NCBI GenBank assembly: GCA_028386065.3
Contig: JAKUCV010000897.1
Location: 302,549-366,548 of the forward strand
Length of the DNA: 64,000 nucleotides
Reading direction: 5' to 3'
Source of the DNA: Turnera subulata
Taxonomy: Eukaryota > Streptophyta > Magnoliopsida > Malpighiales > Passifloraceae
In this document: positions 44,286 to 56,404 of the stretch, one piece after another
Layout: each line of letters starts with the position of its first letter
Numbering within the stretch: position 1 is the first letter of the stretch
Notes under the pieces: model-generated
Seen by the model: the letters and a program-made list of their open reading frames with translations, nothing else
Databases searched by the model: none
Told to the model about the DNA's origin: nothing
Translations under genes and position numbers: made by a program

Positions 44286-44650
44286 CATTGGTGTCAAACC
44301 CGGACCGTCCTGGCCGGTTGAACCGCAATAACTGTGACCCAGAGACAACACCGAGTTTTTGCCCCTCCGGTTTGTACCCTTCAAAAAACCTGCCGGGTCA
44401 TGACGGGTTCTTCGGGTTTTTCGGGTTTTTTGGTCCATTCCCAGTTTTTCCCGGGTTAAAAGTAAAAAAATTCAAAATTTTATCCTGGTCAGACCATAAT
44501 CAGACCTTTAGTTGGACCTTTTGCTAAAAAGATATATTTTTACTGTTAATATTAATACCGGTCAGACCCGGTTGAGCCACGATTAAACCTGTAAAACCGC
44601 GACCCGGCCACTGAAACGGGTCAATGGCCGGGCCGGGTTTAATAACCTTG
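44286..44650. mobile_element. hAT-type MITE
   Basis: Left end CATTGGTGTCAAACCCGG and the inverse of the right end CAAGGTTATTAAACCCGG are imperfect inverted repeats. Flanks gtgcacac (44278-44285) and gtacacac (44651-44658) form an 8-bp duplication with one change. GC-rich ends with repeated ccggg motifs. No coding capacity. Confidence 0.7.
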
Positions 44651-44887
44651 GTACACACTACACACTACATGGGCATCATGGGCATTTGACGCTTCGCATT
44701 GAGGCCCACATTTTACTGTGCAATACAAGGCGGAAGCTTATATTGACCTGCAATCCACCCCGGGTACCCAATGCATCTTGGGATTGATTCCATGGATGGA
44801 TCTTTGGCTACATCCCAGTGAAAGCTATATATAAGTTTTTACAGGTTACGATTGGGATAATTCAAACTCGAACTCGATAATCCTCTA
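44651..44887. other. Probable 3' UTR of GLR gene
   Basis: Sequence directly past the stop codon of the minus-strand receptor gene; no other feature is seen. Confidence 0.4.
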
Positions 44888-47800
44888 TCAAATTGTTGTT
44901 GCTCCGATGTTGGGATCGACTATCTTATTGGAACGAAACCTTAGCAGAGATTGAGAATATTCCCGGAGCAGATGTTTCCATTTGCCTCTGAAGTGATGCC
45001 ATTTTTCGGTCAAGAACATGATGGATAGTATGAGAATGGCCAAGGCTGTAGTGATGCCGCTTATGACAAAGGCACCGCCAAAGTTTCTAACACTCAGAGC
45101 AGCGGGATCATCGACCTTTGCGCCATCTGCTGACATGTAACGCTCCTCCATGCCCACAAACCATGCTTCTTCCATCTTTCTCAGCGTCCCTTCTTCTCTC
45201 ATTCTCTTAATTTCCCTTGATATGTCAGCTGCCAAGGTTGAACCTTTAGCGAAGACCTGAAATGGTTAAACAATGAGAAACAATTGCTAGTCCAGACTTG
45301 TAAGGACTAATAACATTTGTCATTTGTCATGTAGCTAGAAGGCATGAACAAAAAAAAAAAAAAAGTGAGAACCAATTGGCATTTGGTAAAAACTTACAAA
45401 GCCAAAACCATTTGTGTAAGGCTTGGGATCAATCATGGAGTATTGATTTGGATATCGGGCGAGGAAGATCTTGAGGTAAGGGATCTCGTCAGCAATAGCA
45501 GAGACGCCCCCTTTTTTACTTCCTTCTGACAAAGCTTGATCAAAATCATCGGGTGATTGGTATGGCTTGACTGTTGAATCATTAAAATTCAAATTATTGA
45601 TAGCTTCGTTCAGCAGCAGAGACCTCGCCCTGAGTCCAACGTCGGTTTCCTTTGACAATGATTGGATCTGTTTCAGTGTTAACATTGAGGCCAGAGTTGC
45701 AGTGTAGCTTGATGTCAATATGAGCACAACAAATACCCATACGTTCACTATGAACTTTGACAAGTTGCTGGACAGTTTCTCCCCTACGTACAATGCCAAA
45801 ATAAAACATATGCATGCAAAGGTTAGTTATTCTTAATTGTGATCCACAGGAATGAGTAAATTAACTAGTGCAACCAAGTTGAGGTACTTACTATGAGCAA
45901 ATACCAACGTGGAGAAGGCAAAAGACAATGTTGTTCCAATTTGTTGAGACGCCGTGCCTTGGAATCTTTTGTTATGGGGATGTTCAATTAGCCAGACTAC
46001 AAAGCCAATCAGAATAAAGAAACAACCACTGATTGCCCACAGCCCAACGGTGAGAGGCTGCAGAAAGATCCACATATCATCGCATTTTGTTCTCCGCCTC
46101 ACCGTTGCATATCCCAAATCGGTATAGGGCATTGTGAAATCAACACGCAGTGATCTGTCGGCGGTAATTGTTGTATCCCCCACAACCGCATCATACTTCT
46201 AATTGAAGTAAAGATTAAAAGGTTAGAGACCAGAGTTGCTTGATTATTAATTAGTAGATATTGAATTGGAAAAAGAATAAGTGAAGATGCTACATAAACA
46301 TGAGTAAACTGATAGCTAGTTGTTAATTTATGCTGAAATGTACCTCGTAATATACTTGATCAATGAGATCACTGTAAGATCCAGCCATTTGCCCGCTATC
46401 ATTTACAAAGGGAATGAAATCATATTGTACTTCATAATTTAGAGCTTCAAGGGCTGCCTTGAATACATCTATACAGAATCCGGTCACAATTGTTGCATTG
46501 GTATGAGGGTCACGGGCAATGTTCACCAGCTCTTTAAATTGTGCAAGTGGAACACCGATTTTCAGCCTTTTATTCATCATTTGCAGCTGCCGACGTTTTG
46601 AGAGGGTTGCAGACCCTCCAGGCCAAATAATGGTGCCAAGGTTACTAGGAGAAGGGGATGAATAATGCATTTCCTTAATTGATCTGTCCATTTCTTTTGT
46701 AATACCACTTTCTGGAGTCCAGAATCCAATTCTCCTATCTCCTCTGCCTACCACATTTACTATTTCGTATCCCTTCGAAACTAGTTTCCTTCTGTCAAGT
46801 TTGATTTCACCACTTAAACCCTTGAGTTTGCCTTGTCCTATCTCTTCCAGAATTAAGAGACCGCTTTGAGATGTTTGAATGGTGCCTATTTCCATCATGC
46901 TTATAAATCTAGACGTTCTTTGCACTTTACTCGTAAGGGAAACCGGCTGGATCCTTACTCTTTCAGCTGCCATTGCTAGGGCCGATATTGCATCATATGA
47001 CCATATACCATAAGCATTCAATTCTAACATTCCTTCAACATTGGCATTTTCCAATAGAAATTTCCTCCTCCATCTTGAAGTGAAGTGCTTGAGCTCCTTA
47101 GATGGTGAAATGTAAGGCCTGAAACCCAGTACTCCTTGCATGTCCTCCACTATGGATGAATCCATGGAGTGCAAAAAATTCATGGTTTTTTCAGTAACAA
47201 TCCAAACATACCCTTCGCTCATCATTCCTAATTTCTTGACATTCATGAAAAGAAGTGATGCTAGCGAGGGGGATAAATCCACAACAAAGACTCCTGTTTG
47301 TGAAGTGAAGGCTACATGGAGCTGCTTAGCAATTTGCTCATCAGTACTATCAGCTTTAACGGCAATCCTGTGAGCAATTCTAACATCAATGTCTTGGAAA
47401 GAGCCAATCATGGAAGGCATTAGTTCTTCGCCATGATCGGTGTCCTCGTAGACAAGGATGACACTTCTCCAGCTGAACTCTTCGACAAGAGATGTGATAG
47501 CTTTCACTTTGGAAGTCTCATCTTCCGTGAACTGAACAAAATGAGGATATCTTGCCAAAGATATTGATTGACTGGTTGGCAAGAAAGATATAGTAGGAAC
47601 TTCAGCTCTCATCCCCAATTCGGCCAACAATTTAGCTTCTGTAGAGGTTTGTGCACCGAATAGTATGGCTTGCACATTGATGTTTTCCATGAGCTTGATG
47701 GCTGCACTTTTTGAAATCTAAAAGTTTTAAGTAATGTGGAAAATGTCCAATTGATGTAAACAATTCCACTCATCAATAATAAAGTGTAAAAGGTTGAGTT

Positions 47801-49424
47801 GTCATTCGCGGACCAAATCAAACTTGGGGAACTTGAATTTTTCTCTTGGTTTGAGTGGACTTCCTATGCTGCTATGCCACGAAACCTTGTTGATAGTCAA
47901 CGACGTTTCTGCTCATTTGTTTTTATTGTGTAAAATGAAGCAAGAAAGAACAGGCCAGTGCACTAGGAATTAAACTGTAAAGGTAACTGCCATGCACGCA
48001 AATTCCGTCTGACATAGTCGTTTTTTTTTTGTTTAATACTAAGTCTGATGTAGTCGCTGATTAATTAGTGATTACTACAATACTAGTATGTATTTGTTAT
48101 TTAAGTTTTTGAACATATACTACTTGATGTTTCTTATTCCACTGGGAGCTTGTGCTTGATAATAGAATAAGAAGGTAGTTTCCTGTTCAAGTCATTGACT
48201 TCATTCTTACTTTTTTTTATGCTAAATTCATATGTTTTGAGTTATTCATTCTTACTTTTTTATAACCAGCAGTCCGTACATGTTGGTTTTGGCATGATGT
48301 TTCGAACTAGTGGAATATGTCAGCAATGGCTGGATGTTTAAATTTTGATATTAAAAATTAAGGAAACAAATAAAAAAAAAAATGCAACCATATTTACATA
48401 TTTTCCATACGCAGGAGATATACACGAGTGCGGATGGCTTCAGGGTTTTTCTCCAATTCTTCGGTAAATGAAAGAGGAGAAATGCCCTTACGTTGTTGTA
48501 CTGCTTTGTTTGAACTATGGAGCATATAGCACTGGCTGCATACGATCCTGGGGATAATGCTTAAACAGAATATTGCATTGTGTGTGTCAGTTGCTTCTGC
48601 AGATGGCTGGATGGATCAGTATGACAATATATTCTTTATAACCTTGAAAAGGATGTTGGTTAAATACCTGGAGCTTTAAAGGTTACTAATTAATCTTTTG
48701 TTATTGTATTTTGATTATATATAAATATAGCTATCCAACTTGAAGACTATTTTTTGGAGGAAAGTAGGAGACACCAAAAGTCAATAGTTCATGGAAGTCT
48801 AGAACACATAACAATATGGATGCTGTGCGATATAGCACAAAAGTTGTGAATGCGTCTTGCTAAAAAAAAGTTGAGAATATGCAAGGCCGAGTACGATCTG
48901 GTCACGAAATCTAACCACACTATATATTTCAGGTTTTTAAAGCATATGTTTTAAATATATAGTTGTGATTTCATACGCATAGACTTTGCGATTTGGATTT
49001 GTATTTTTCTCCCTCTCATTGAGTTTTGGAGTGTGATCATCAGTAGTTTGTTGAAGAAGCGAAAAGTACCTTAAACTAGTAAATGGATGTACACTTTCGA
49101 CATATATAAGAACTCACCCGTAGATAAAGCACAAAATGGATCTCCTCTAGAATCCCTTATATGGAGCACTAGCCTTGTTTTGTAGTGACTATGCTTGGAG
49201 TAGAAATCAGAAATGGCCGTGGAAATGCTGGTACGGCCAATCCTCCCCGCCCAGGAAGTTATATCAAGAATTACCCCAACATGAACCTCATCACTCAATG
49301 CACCGAGGCTGTCACTATAGCTGATTCTTTCATCAAGTTCAGAACAAGAGAATGGATAGAGAAGGATAAGGAAGATCACAAGTGAGAAGAAGGTCTGGTT
49401 CTTTCTCTTAAGTTCCATTTCCAT
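44888..49424 (-). CDS. Glutamate receptor-like channel, clade 2 type
   Basis: Plant GLRs are amino-acid-gated, Ca2+-permeable membrane channels. Five exons: 49424-49118, 47701-46344, 46198-45892, 45783-45398, 45256-44888, all GT-AG, total 2,727 nt (908 residues plus stop). Signal peptide at residues 1-28 (TFFSLVIFLILLYPFSC). The amino-terminal domain (VHVGVILDITSWAGRIGRTS to about residue 450) has QTSTEAKLLAELG, VPTISFLPTSQS and SEGYVWIVTEKTMNFL. Then come LKIGVPLAQFKELV and FCIDVFKAALEALNYEVQYD (S1), VVGDTTITADRSLRVDFTMP, M1 (FLQPLTVGLWAISGCFFIL), pore loop (QIGTTLSFAFSTLVFAH), M3 (VVLILTSSYTATLASMLT), S2 (ADEIPYLKIFLARYPNQYSM) and M4 (AFVISGITTALAILILSIMF). Exon 2 uses an AG sixteen bases inside a more obvious one; only that choice keeps frame. 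Looks functional. Confidence 0.9.
47702..49117 (-). other. GLR intron 1 (1.4 kb)
   Basis: Donor gtgagtt (49117-49111) and acceptor gtgcag (47707-47702) on the minus strand. AT-rich; no inserted gene or element is recognised. Confidence 0.7.
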
Positions 49425-50589
49425 AGGATATGGGCGTGCATAGAATCAGAATATGCATAATTTTCGTGAAGTCTTTCTACTTTCGTCTAATATGGTCATG
49501 GTATTATTACTTGAGGTTTGGTATGGTTGACTTTTTTGGATGGTGAATAGTAACATTATTAAAATGTTAAGGCAGAAACTTCCCAGAAGAAATCTTGCGT
49601 TGCAGGATGAAGCTCCAAGTCGTCGTCGCTGATCATGGTAATTTCTCTCACTTAGAAGTTAGAACAAGGGAAGGTCGCAGGTCAAAAATAATGTTGTCCT
49701 GACTTGCAACTCATCGTGGAAAAGTTCTCCTCACATCTGTTGCCCAGTTATTCTTGTTTATAAAATTCACAGGATGTATCATAGATCTTTACCCTTTTAA
49801 TCACACAACAATACCAACCTCCATAAGTACAATCAAGTCAAATATATAAAGAATTAAAAAAATAAAACTATATGACAGTTACTTGGGGTGTTCTCTGCAC
49901 ATTAACGAGTAGAAGATTAATTGGATTTGGCTGTTCTAGTAAGTTTCTTGGATATCTTGAAAAACTATCTGATGATATATAATCTAAGCCTATTAGTTTT
50001 GGTGCATAGATTGGAAAAAAATTCATCCATTCGTTTTTCTATTTTAATAGACAAGCTTTATTAATTAGAAAAAAAACAAGTACATAAAAAGCAGTCATAA
50101 AGTCAATAACTGCTACATCAAATTAAAAAATGGTAGAAATTGTCCCTAATCCATTCTTGACTGTTGTAGTTACGAAATGGTATTTATTCAACTTATATAT
50201 CAAAGCTCTCAATGTTTTTAAGCTACGCATAAGTTTGTAGATATTCTCATATATGTTATATTAGTTGCAAAGAGTTACATATGCGTATGAGCGCATTCAA
50301 ATTTATAAACTTGAAATTAGATATAAAGCCTAAACCATCATCCAACAAAAGAAAGAAAAAAAAATCTCATGTTGCATTAATAGCGAATTCAATAAATAAA
50401 TCAATCAAGTTGCTTAAGAAAAAGAATGGGTAAATATAGGGACCGAAGTGTACAAAGCAATAAAATTTGACGGAGTAAAGCGAAAACAAGAAGTATTGTC
50501 GTTTCGGGGACAAATCAACCAGTTGCAACTTCACAAAATATTGTTCACGTTGTTGATCATGGTGATTTGGGGAGTAAGCGATAAAGAAA
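49425..50589. other. GLR promoter side and spacer; no gene seen
   Basis: AT-rich intergenic DNA. The part near 49425 should include the GLR promoter on the minus strand. From about 50450 it may belong to the LTR of the neighbouring copia element. Confidence 0.35.
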
Positions 50590-50739
50590 TAATGATGATC
50601 TTGTATATTAGTTAGGTTTTTATGTTATGAGCCTTAGGACTCTGTGATGTAAATTTGTTCTTTGTGTACTTATCCCTAACATTAATATATACACCAGGAC
50701 TACAATAGGTATCCTTAACTCATTCTCTTCATGGTAGCG
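50590..50739 (+). mobile_element. Probable end of copia 5' LTR and primer site
   Basis: Ends near ctcattctcttca, followed by tggtagcgtagcagg, a diverged tRNA-iMet primer site. The LTR start is not resolved (somewhere between about 50450 and 50600). Confidence 0.45.
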
Positions 50740-50819
50740 TAGCAGGCTATTGTCTTTGGAAATCGAAGCTTTCTAAAATATATCCTTATCATATCTACCT
50801 CTCCTACGACTATGTTACC

Positions 50820-53065
50820 ATGTCCTCAACCTCTTCTTCCTCTTCCTCAGCAACAAAGTCTACTGTTCTTGCTTCTGTTTAGACCTGGCAAAACGGGTAT
50901 TGACACGATAACCCGACACGAAATTAGCAGGTATAGATCAGAGATTTTCAACCCGTTCAGTTAAATGGATTGACCTGACACGATACGAAAATTAGCAAGT
51001 CAGGTTGCGGGTTGACCTGCTAACCCGATGGGTACCTGTTTATGAGCCGATTATATTTAAGGTATAGATATTTTACTAATTTAATATAAGACTTATTTAA
51101 TATTTAAGGCCAAAATTACTAAAATTATCGCAAAATATTTCTGTAAATGCTTATTTGCTTAAAAAATACAACTACTTGTGCAAAATAGAAAAATTTCAAA
51201 CTGATTTTTTGGCTTGTTAGACTTAATATGTAACCCGCGAGTCAACCCGAACTCGACACGATAATAAACGGGTTAGACACGACACGATTATTAAATGGGT
51301 CTGGTCGGATTGAAGATTTAGAACCCGTTTACCTGCTTAACCCAACACGAACCCGACATGACAACACGAATTGCCAGGTCTACTTCTGTTTCTTCCTCTG
51401 TTCACTCAGTTTTGAGAGTTAGCAATATCAATAATTATGTTCCAGCAACTCTTGATTTCTCTAATTTTCTTGTCTGGCAAAGTCTTCTCTATACAGTTTT
51501 TCAATCTAACCAAGTCTTAGGGAATATTGATGGGTCGAGTGCACCTCTCTCCACATCGTTCATCCACTCTTTCCTCTCTTATACGGGTTCATGAGCAACA
51601 CCCTCCTTCTACATGGTTTGCTGATACTGGTGTTACTAGTCATATGGCTGATATTACTTCATCCCTCGATTCTTTTTCTGATTATCATGGCTCTGATTCT
51701 GTTCAAGTTGGTGATGGTACGTATCTTCCTATTACTCATACAAGTCAAAAAACTTTTTCTTTTGGTTCTGTTTTTTTTTCGCCTTCTTGATGTTTTAGCC
51801 GTTCCTTTCTTGACTAAAAATTTGATATCCGTGAAACGCTTTGCACTTGATAATGGATGTTCTGTTTTATTTGACTCTACTAGTTTCTTTGTAAAGGTTC
51901 GCCGCTTCACCAACCACCAGATTCGTTGTAATGATTCTGGTCGTGTTCCTCTTCCTGTTGTTTCTTCTTCGTCGACTGCCTTGATGCATGCTCGTGTGCC
52001 TTCTGATTTATGGCATCAACGATTGTGTCATCCTGGTGCCAAAGTCTTGTCTCATTTTTTGCAGCAGAATTCAAGTCTTTCTTCTTCCATTTTGACTTGT
52101 CATACTTGTTAGCTTGGCAAGCAGACGCTGCAGGCTTATCCACACTCAATAGAGCCTAATTTCGGATTATTTCATGTTCTTCATTGTGATGTTTGGACTT
52201 CTCATATTCTTTCCTTTAGTGGTTACAAGCATTATGTTGTTTTTATTGATGAATTTTCCAAATTTAGTCGAGTTTATCCTTTCCGTATGTTTTCTATATT
52301 TCAACAATTGCATGCTGAAATCAAAACGCATTTCGTACAACCAATTCCTTTTTTACAGAGTGATGGTGTGGGAGAGTTTTGTAGTTCTGAATTTGATACT
52401 TATCTCGCTACTAATGGCATCCTATGTCGAGTCTCTTGTCCTTACAGTCATAAGCAAAATGGTCTTGCTTAACGTTTCCATCGAACTTTTTTAAATGCGA
52501 TAAGAACCATTCTTTATCAAGCTAGTATGTTGTTATCTTTTTGGGTCGAGGCTTTATCCTTTGTTAATTATATTCAGAATAGAATTCCTCATGGTACTAT
52601 CTCTTGGTAGAGTCCTTATCAGGTTCTTCATTGTATGCCACCTAAGTTGGATCATATAATTTTAGGATTCTTAGTTATGCTTGTTATCCTTAGAATATGA
52701 GTCCTAATGCTCACAAACTGTCACCACGGTATGAGCAACATTTTTTTTTTTGGGTTTTTCTCCATGTCGTAAAAGGTATCACTGTTATAACCTAATCTCT
52801 CGCAAAGTTATCATCTCTCGTATTGTAGGTTTTAATGAGTCTTTCTTTCCTTTTGTTATACGTTGCCAGAATCCAACTTTATCAAACCCTCAACTCGTCT
52901 TCCGCTTCTTTTGATCCGACACGGATTTTAACCCTCCCTAGTGCACTTGCTCCATCTCCCAGCTCTTCCATCCCTTCTCACTCACATCATCCTCTAACCT
53001 TACCTTCCAAACTGCAACCTGACACCCCAAGCTTCTCTTCATCCTTCTTTGTCACCAGTACTGGT
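50820..53065 (+). pseudogene. Ty1/copia gag-pol remnant
   Basis: ATG at 50820 opens a serine-rich gag start which, after removing the hAT insert, continues VSSSVHSVLRVSNINNYVPA and FLVWQSLLYTVFQSNQVLGN. Most of gag is then deleted. Protease-like WFADTGVTSHMADI, then FLTKNLISVKRFALDNGCSV, the gag-pre-integrase block SDLWHQRLCHPGAKVL, and integrase pieces GYKHYVVFIDEFSKFSRVYP, LQSDGVGEFCSSEF and ISRKVIISRIVGFNESFFPF follow. Several stops (e.g. near 52110, 52470) and frameshifts interrupt it. Reverse transcriptase is absent, because the homology ends near 53065 where a different repeat begins. Confidence 0.8.
50880..51382. mobile_element. Non-autonomous hAT element in copia gag
   Basis: Terminal repeats TAGACCTGGCAA and TTGCCAGGTCTA, with the 8-bp duplication cttctgtt at 50872-50879 and 51383-51390. 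It is 503 bp, with many copies of acccg/cgggt and gacacgac motifs in both halves. No transposase. The gag frame reads on perfectly when the element and one duplication are removed. Confidence 0.9.
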
Positions 53066-53541
53066 GTGCTCCTAGAAAAGGATCGGTCTGCAAGTGCACA
53101 AGTCGATTGTAGCAAAACAAGGTCGTATCCATAAAGACTGAGTGAGCCTATTACCTTCAAATAGACAAATTAGGCATAAAATAAACAAAAAAATGAATTT
53201 TGTTATTTGCTAATTTAATTTCAGACTAAACAGAAAGGCAAAATAGTGTTAAAGTGAAAAGAGATCAAATATAGTGAAATCTTAGGCATCCGGGGTTCAC
53301 ATGCCTTGTTTTACGTTCTAAATTGCTCAACATGCCTTCTTGATGGCCTATGTTCATATAAAGATGTCTTGAAGGGGCTCCCAACCTAATGTACTATCAA
53401 CGGCTTTCGATCTTATTGATAATTCCCTAAGCTTCCACTTATTCTCTATCACATGGTATAAACGTTGACTTAGGGGTGAAGTTTAGTATTGAGGCTTTTT
53501 CCCACAATCACTCTCTAACCTCTCTCGAATAGCTAGGGAAT
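53066..53541. other. Dispersed repeat remnant, not classified
   Basis: From gtgctcctagaaaaggatcg through gcaagtgcacaagtcgattg and aaggtcgtatccataaagac, the sequence resembles a widespread plant non-coding repeat that I cannot class. It reads into the solo LTR at 53542 and resumes at 55655. No gene is seen. Confidence 0.4.
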
Positions 53542-55135
53542 TGAAACAATCGTATCCCAAAACAAATTTACAATTCATGTATAACAAAAAAAAGACCAAA
53601 ACACCATTATGTCCTTGGATACCAAAACTCCGTACAAAACGACATGTACGGAGACACCGGTAAATCGAATGGAATTACAAGTGATCGAAATCCAAGCAAA
53701 ATATAACAGCATCTCGACAAAGTGTAGCGGAAATAAATAATGAAACAAAGACAAGTGCAATGCATACGTAGTGCTGTACTATGGATCTGTCCATGGAGGA
53801 AAGCACATGTACCTTCTAAAACAGAAGAGTCTGGAACTCGGTGGGTAGAAAAATGTCAACAAGCTATTAAGAATCTCTAAAACAACAGTGGCGATTATGT
53901 GAGTCGCCTACTCAGTGAGCAGTACAAGTCTAGTTATGCAAGTGAGCAAAGTCAGGCTCATAAGGAAAGTAAGCAGACATACAACGATTAGTATCTCAAG
54001 CCAAACAACATATATCATACTTCATAAGTTATTACTTTAGTTTAGTATTATTTTTTTATTTTCCATGACCCTCTACTGTGTGCGTCGAGCTCAATTCCAT
54101 CTGATCGGACAACCAGGTAATATGCCCAAATACAATTAGGGCAAAAGCCCAATACAATCACAGAGAGAGAGAGAGAGGTAGAAAGGGGGAGATAGAAAAA
54201 GGGAGGTAGAAACGGTCCACAGCTCAAGATGCTATCGCTGACCCATATTCAAAACTGCATATACCATGTTATCTCGCATGTAATCCAGAGGGGTAACCTT
54301 CCCACTCAAATCAACCCAGTCAACAGCCCACAGTAGAATTCTTTTAGTACGTTATTCTCAATTTTGCTTAAACAATTATGTGTGTTGTACGTTATGATTA
54401 TCTAGGATTGTGTGAGTTTAACATCTTATTCCCAAGTCAAGGCCTCCGGCACACAAATCAAAAAATCATATATCACATTATTTAATCATAACAAAGCGAA
54501 ACATGCTCATCAGGCATATCATATCACATAGGCACACAATACAAATCATGGAATGTTTTCAAACAAGGCACGTAATACTAACAAACCATACCAACAAGAA
54601 TTCACAAATCAAGCATAAAAAGACTTATAAAGTCACCTCAATGACGCTTATCCTATGGAGCTTTCCCCAAGATGGATTCTCTAGCTTCCGAAGTACTACC
54701 AGTGCCTATAAATATCGGCACATAATATGTCACATGATAGGTTAAATCGAGACATGATAGATGCATGCTAATGATATGCTCAATTGCCAAGTCCCGGCCC
54801 TAACTATCCAGTTATGTAAATTCAGGGTCAAGGCCCAAAGGTTACTCTCTTACTATACGTCTCCATAGATCACGGGCCTAAAAGGTTCTTAGGGCCTAAG
54901 CCCAACTAAGTCCATCATCATATTCCTGGGCCTAAGGCCCACATGACTCCTCCAGTACAGTGCGGGGTTCCGGGACGAACCTAACGGAAGCTGGTGGGCC
55001 TGTGACACTTGAGGTTTGTGAAGTCGGGAAGTGTATGCCTGCGCCAGAATGAGCATGGACAAGGAGCGGCTTCCAGCAGGCTTCTAGACGGAGGGGCACA
55101 TGAAAGAACCGAATCCACACCGGAATAGGAGAAAT

Positions 55136-55440
55136 CGTGAGACTGTGTAGGGATGGGGCTGCACAGTTGGGGCAATTTCGTAATTATACGGGTATGGACT
55201 GTATAATTAAGAATAGCTTAAATGAAGTGATTTCGAGGTTGTACAGGTATGGGACTGTACAATTGAGAACAGCTTAAACGGTTTGAGATCGTGAGACTGT
55301 GTAGGGATGGGGCTGCACAATTGGGGCAATTTCGTAATTGTACGAGTATGGACTGTATAATTAAGAATAGCTCAAATGAAGTGATTTCAAGGTTGTACAG
55401 GTATGGGACTGTACAATTAAGAATAGCTTAAACGGTTTGA
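55136..55440. repeat. 154-bp tandem repeat with inner subrepeats
   Basis: Two copies start at cgtgagactgtgtaggg (55136 and 55290). Each contains three related subunits around (t)acgggtatggactgtat / acaggtatgggactgtaca. It lies in the solo LTR just downstream of its 5S-like part, in LTR sense. Confidence 0.85.
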
Positions 55441-55478
55441 TGGGTACAAACTACATCAACAAGGCGCACCTACCTTTT

Positions 55479-55575
55479 CGGTGCTCATTCCATAAAAATT
55501 CCAAAGTTAAACGTGCTTGACTTGGAGCAATTCTAGGATAGGAGACCTCCTGGGAAATTATTCCTGGAAGCATGT
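55479..55575 (+). other. 5S rRNA-like segment with Pol III control elements
   Basis: ccaaagttaaacgtgcttga, ctaggataggagacctcctg and ggaaat match the plant 5S rRNA region that holds box A (AGTTAAGCGTGCTT), the intermediate element (GGATGG) and box C (GACCTCCTGGGAA). It is on the plus strand, opposite to the LTR's own direction, and the outer parts of 5S are diverged. It is not a functional rRNA gene; the promoter boxes are the best-preserved part. Confidence 0.75.
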
Positions 55576-55654
55576 GAGTGAGGACAAAGTATGTTGGAAA
55601 GGTTCCGTGTTGGTTTTGTTAATGACAATCAACAAGTCGGGACATTACAGGAAT

Positions 55655-55944
55655 GAGGGTTGATTATTGTTGGTCTAACAACTATGGTTTCACCTCTCGG
55701 TCCTTCACCTAGTCATCACTCAGTTAAAAATAGACTTCTCAGCAATCAATCAAGAATGGGTTAAATGTTGCATTATCTAACCTCTAACTAGGAACCTAAT
55801 GTGCTGGATTTTGCTTCATTGTGTGCTCTTTGGGTGCCAAATTACAAGAAGGAATGGTCTATAAAATCAGTAATCTCAAAGTGGTGAAAAAAACAAGTCA
55901 ATACCTACCAGTGATGCACCAACATAAACTATTATTTTTTGAAT
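55655..55944. other. No gene seen
   Basis: Continuation of the unclassified repeat that the solo LTR interrupted. Confidence 0.3.
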
Positions 55945-56394
55945 GGGTTAAGCACCATTTACACACCCGGAGTTTCTATTTTGTCCCGATTGTATACCCC
56001 AAAGTTTTTGTGTCTTTTTTACGTACCTCGGGTTTCAATTTTTATCCTTTTTGTGTACCTCGGGCAGCCCAAGCGATAACATGGCCATCTGTCCGGGTCC
56101 ACTTGACACGTGTCACAATTCTATTGGCGCTACATCGATTAAATTATGGGTCCCACCTTATTTCTCAAATATTCTAGTTTGTAGGTCCCACACAAAATTC
56201 CCACATGACACCATTGACATTGTGCCACGTGTCAAGTGGACCCAAGCAGATAGCCATGTTATCACCCGGGCTGCCCGAGGTATACAAAAAGGACAAAAAT
56301 TAAAACTCGGATTACATAAAAGGGACAAAAAAACTCCAGAGTATATAATCGGGACAAAAGTGAAACTCCACGTATATAAAAGGTGTTTAACCCT
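55945..56394. mobile_element. Palindromic Mutator-like foldback element
   Basis: Ends gggttaagcacc and ggtgtttaaccc begin inverted arms of about 190 bases (e.g. gtgtacctcgggcagccc versus gggctgcccgaggtatac; ccacttgacacgtgtcac versus gccacgtgtcaagtgg). ttttttgaat occurs on both sides (55935-55944 and 56395-56404), a 9-10 bp duplication. No transposase. Overlapping ORFs 55821-56177 and 56051-56425 follow from the arms. Confidence 0.8.
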
Positions 56395-56404
56395 TTTTTT
56401 GAAT

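Larger units (their letters stand above)
53542..55649 (-). mobile_element. Solo LTR with antisense 5S-like region
   Basis: On the minus strand it begins TGTAATGTCCCGACTTG at 55649 and ends gggatacgattgtttca at 53542, 2,108 bp. The 5-bp duplication ggaat flanks it (53537-53541 and 55650-55654). It shares a block near 53885-53915 with the LTR at 328-3620. It contains a GA microsatellite (about 54160-54178), GGGCC-rich stretches (54790-54945), a 154-bp tandem repeat (55136-55440) and a 5S rRNA-like segment. No internal region remains. Confidence 0.85.

Noticed and set aside
55479..55575. Functional 5S rRNA gene
   Set aside because: Only the inner control region is well matched; both ends of the 5S sequence are diverged and it lies inside an LTR.
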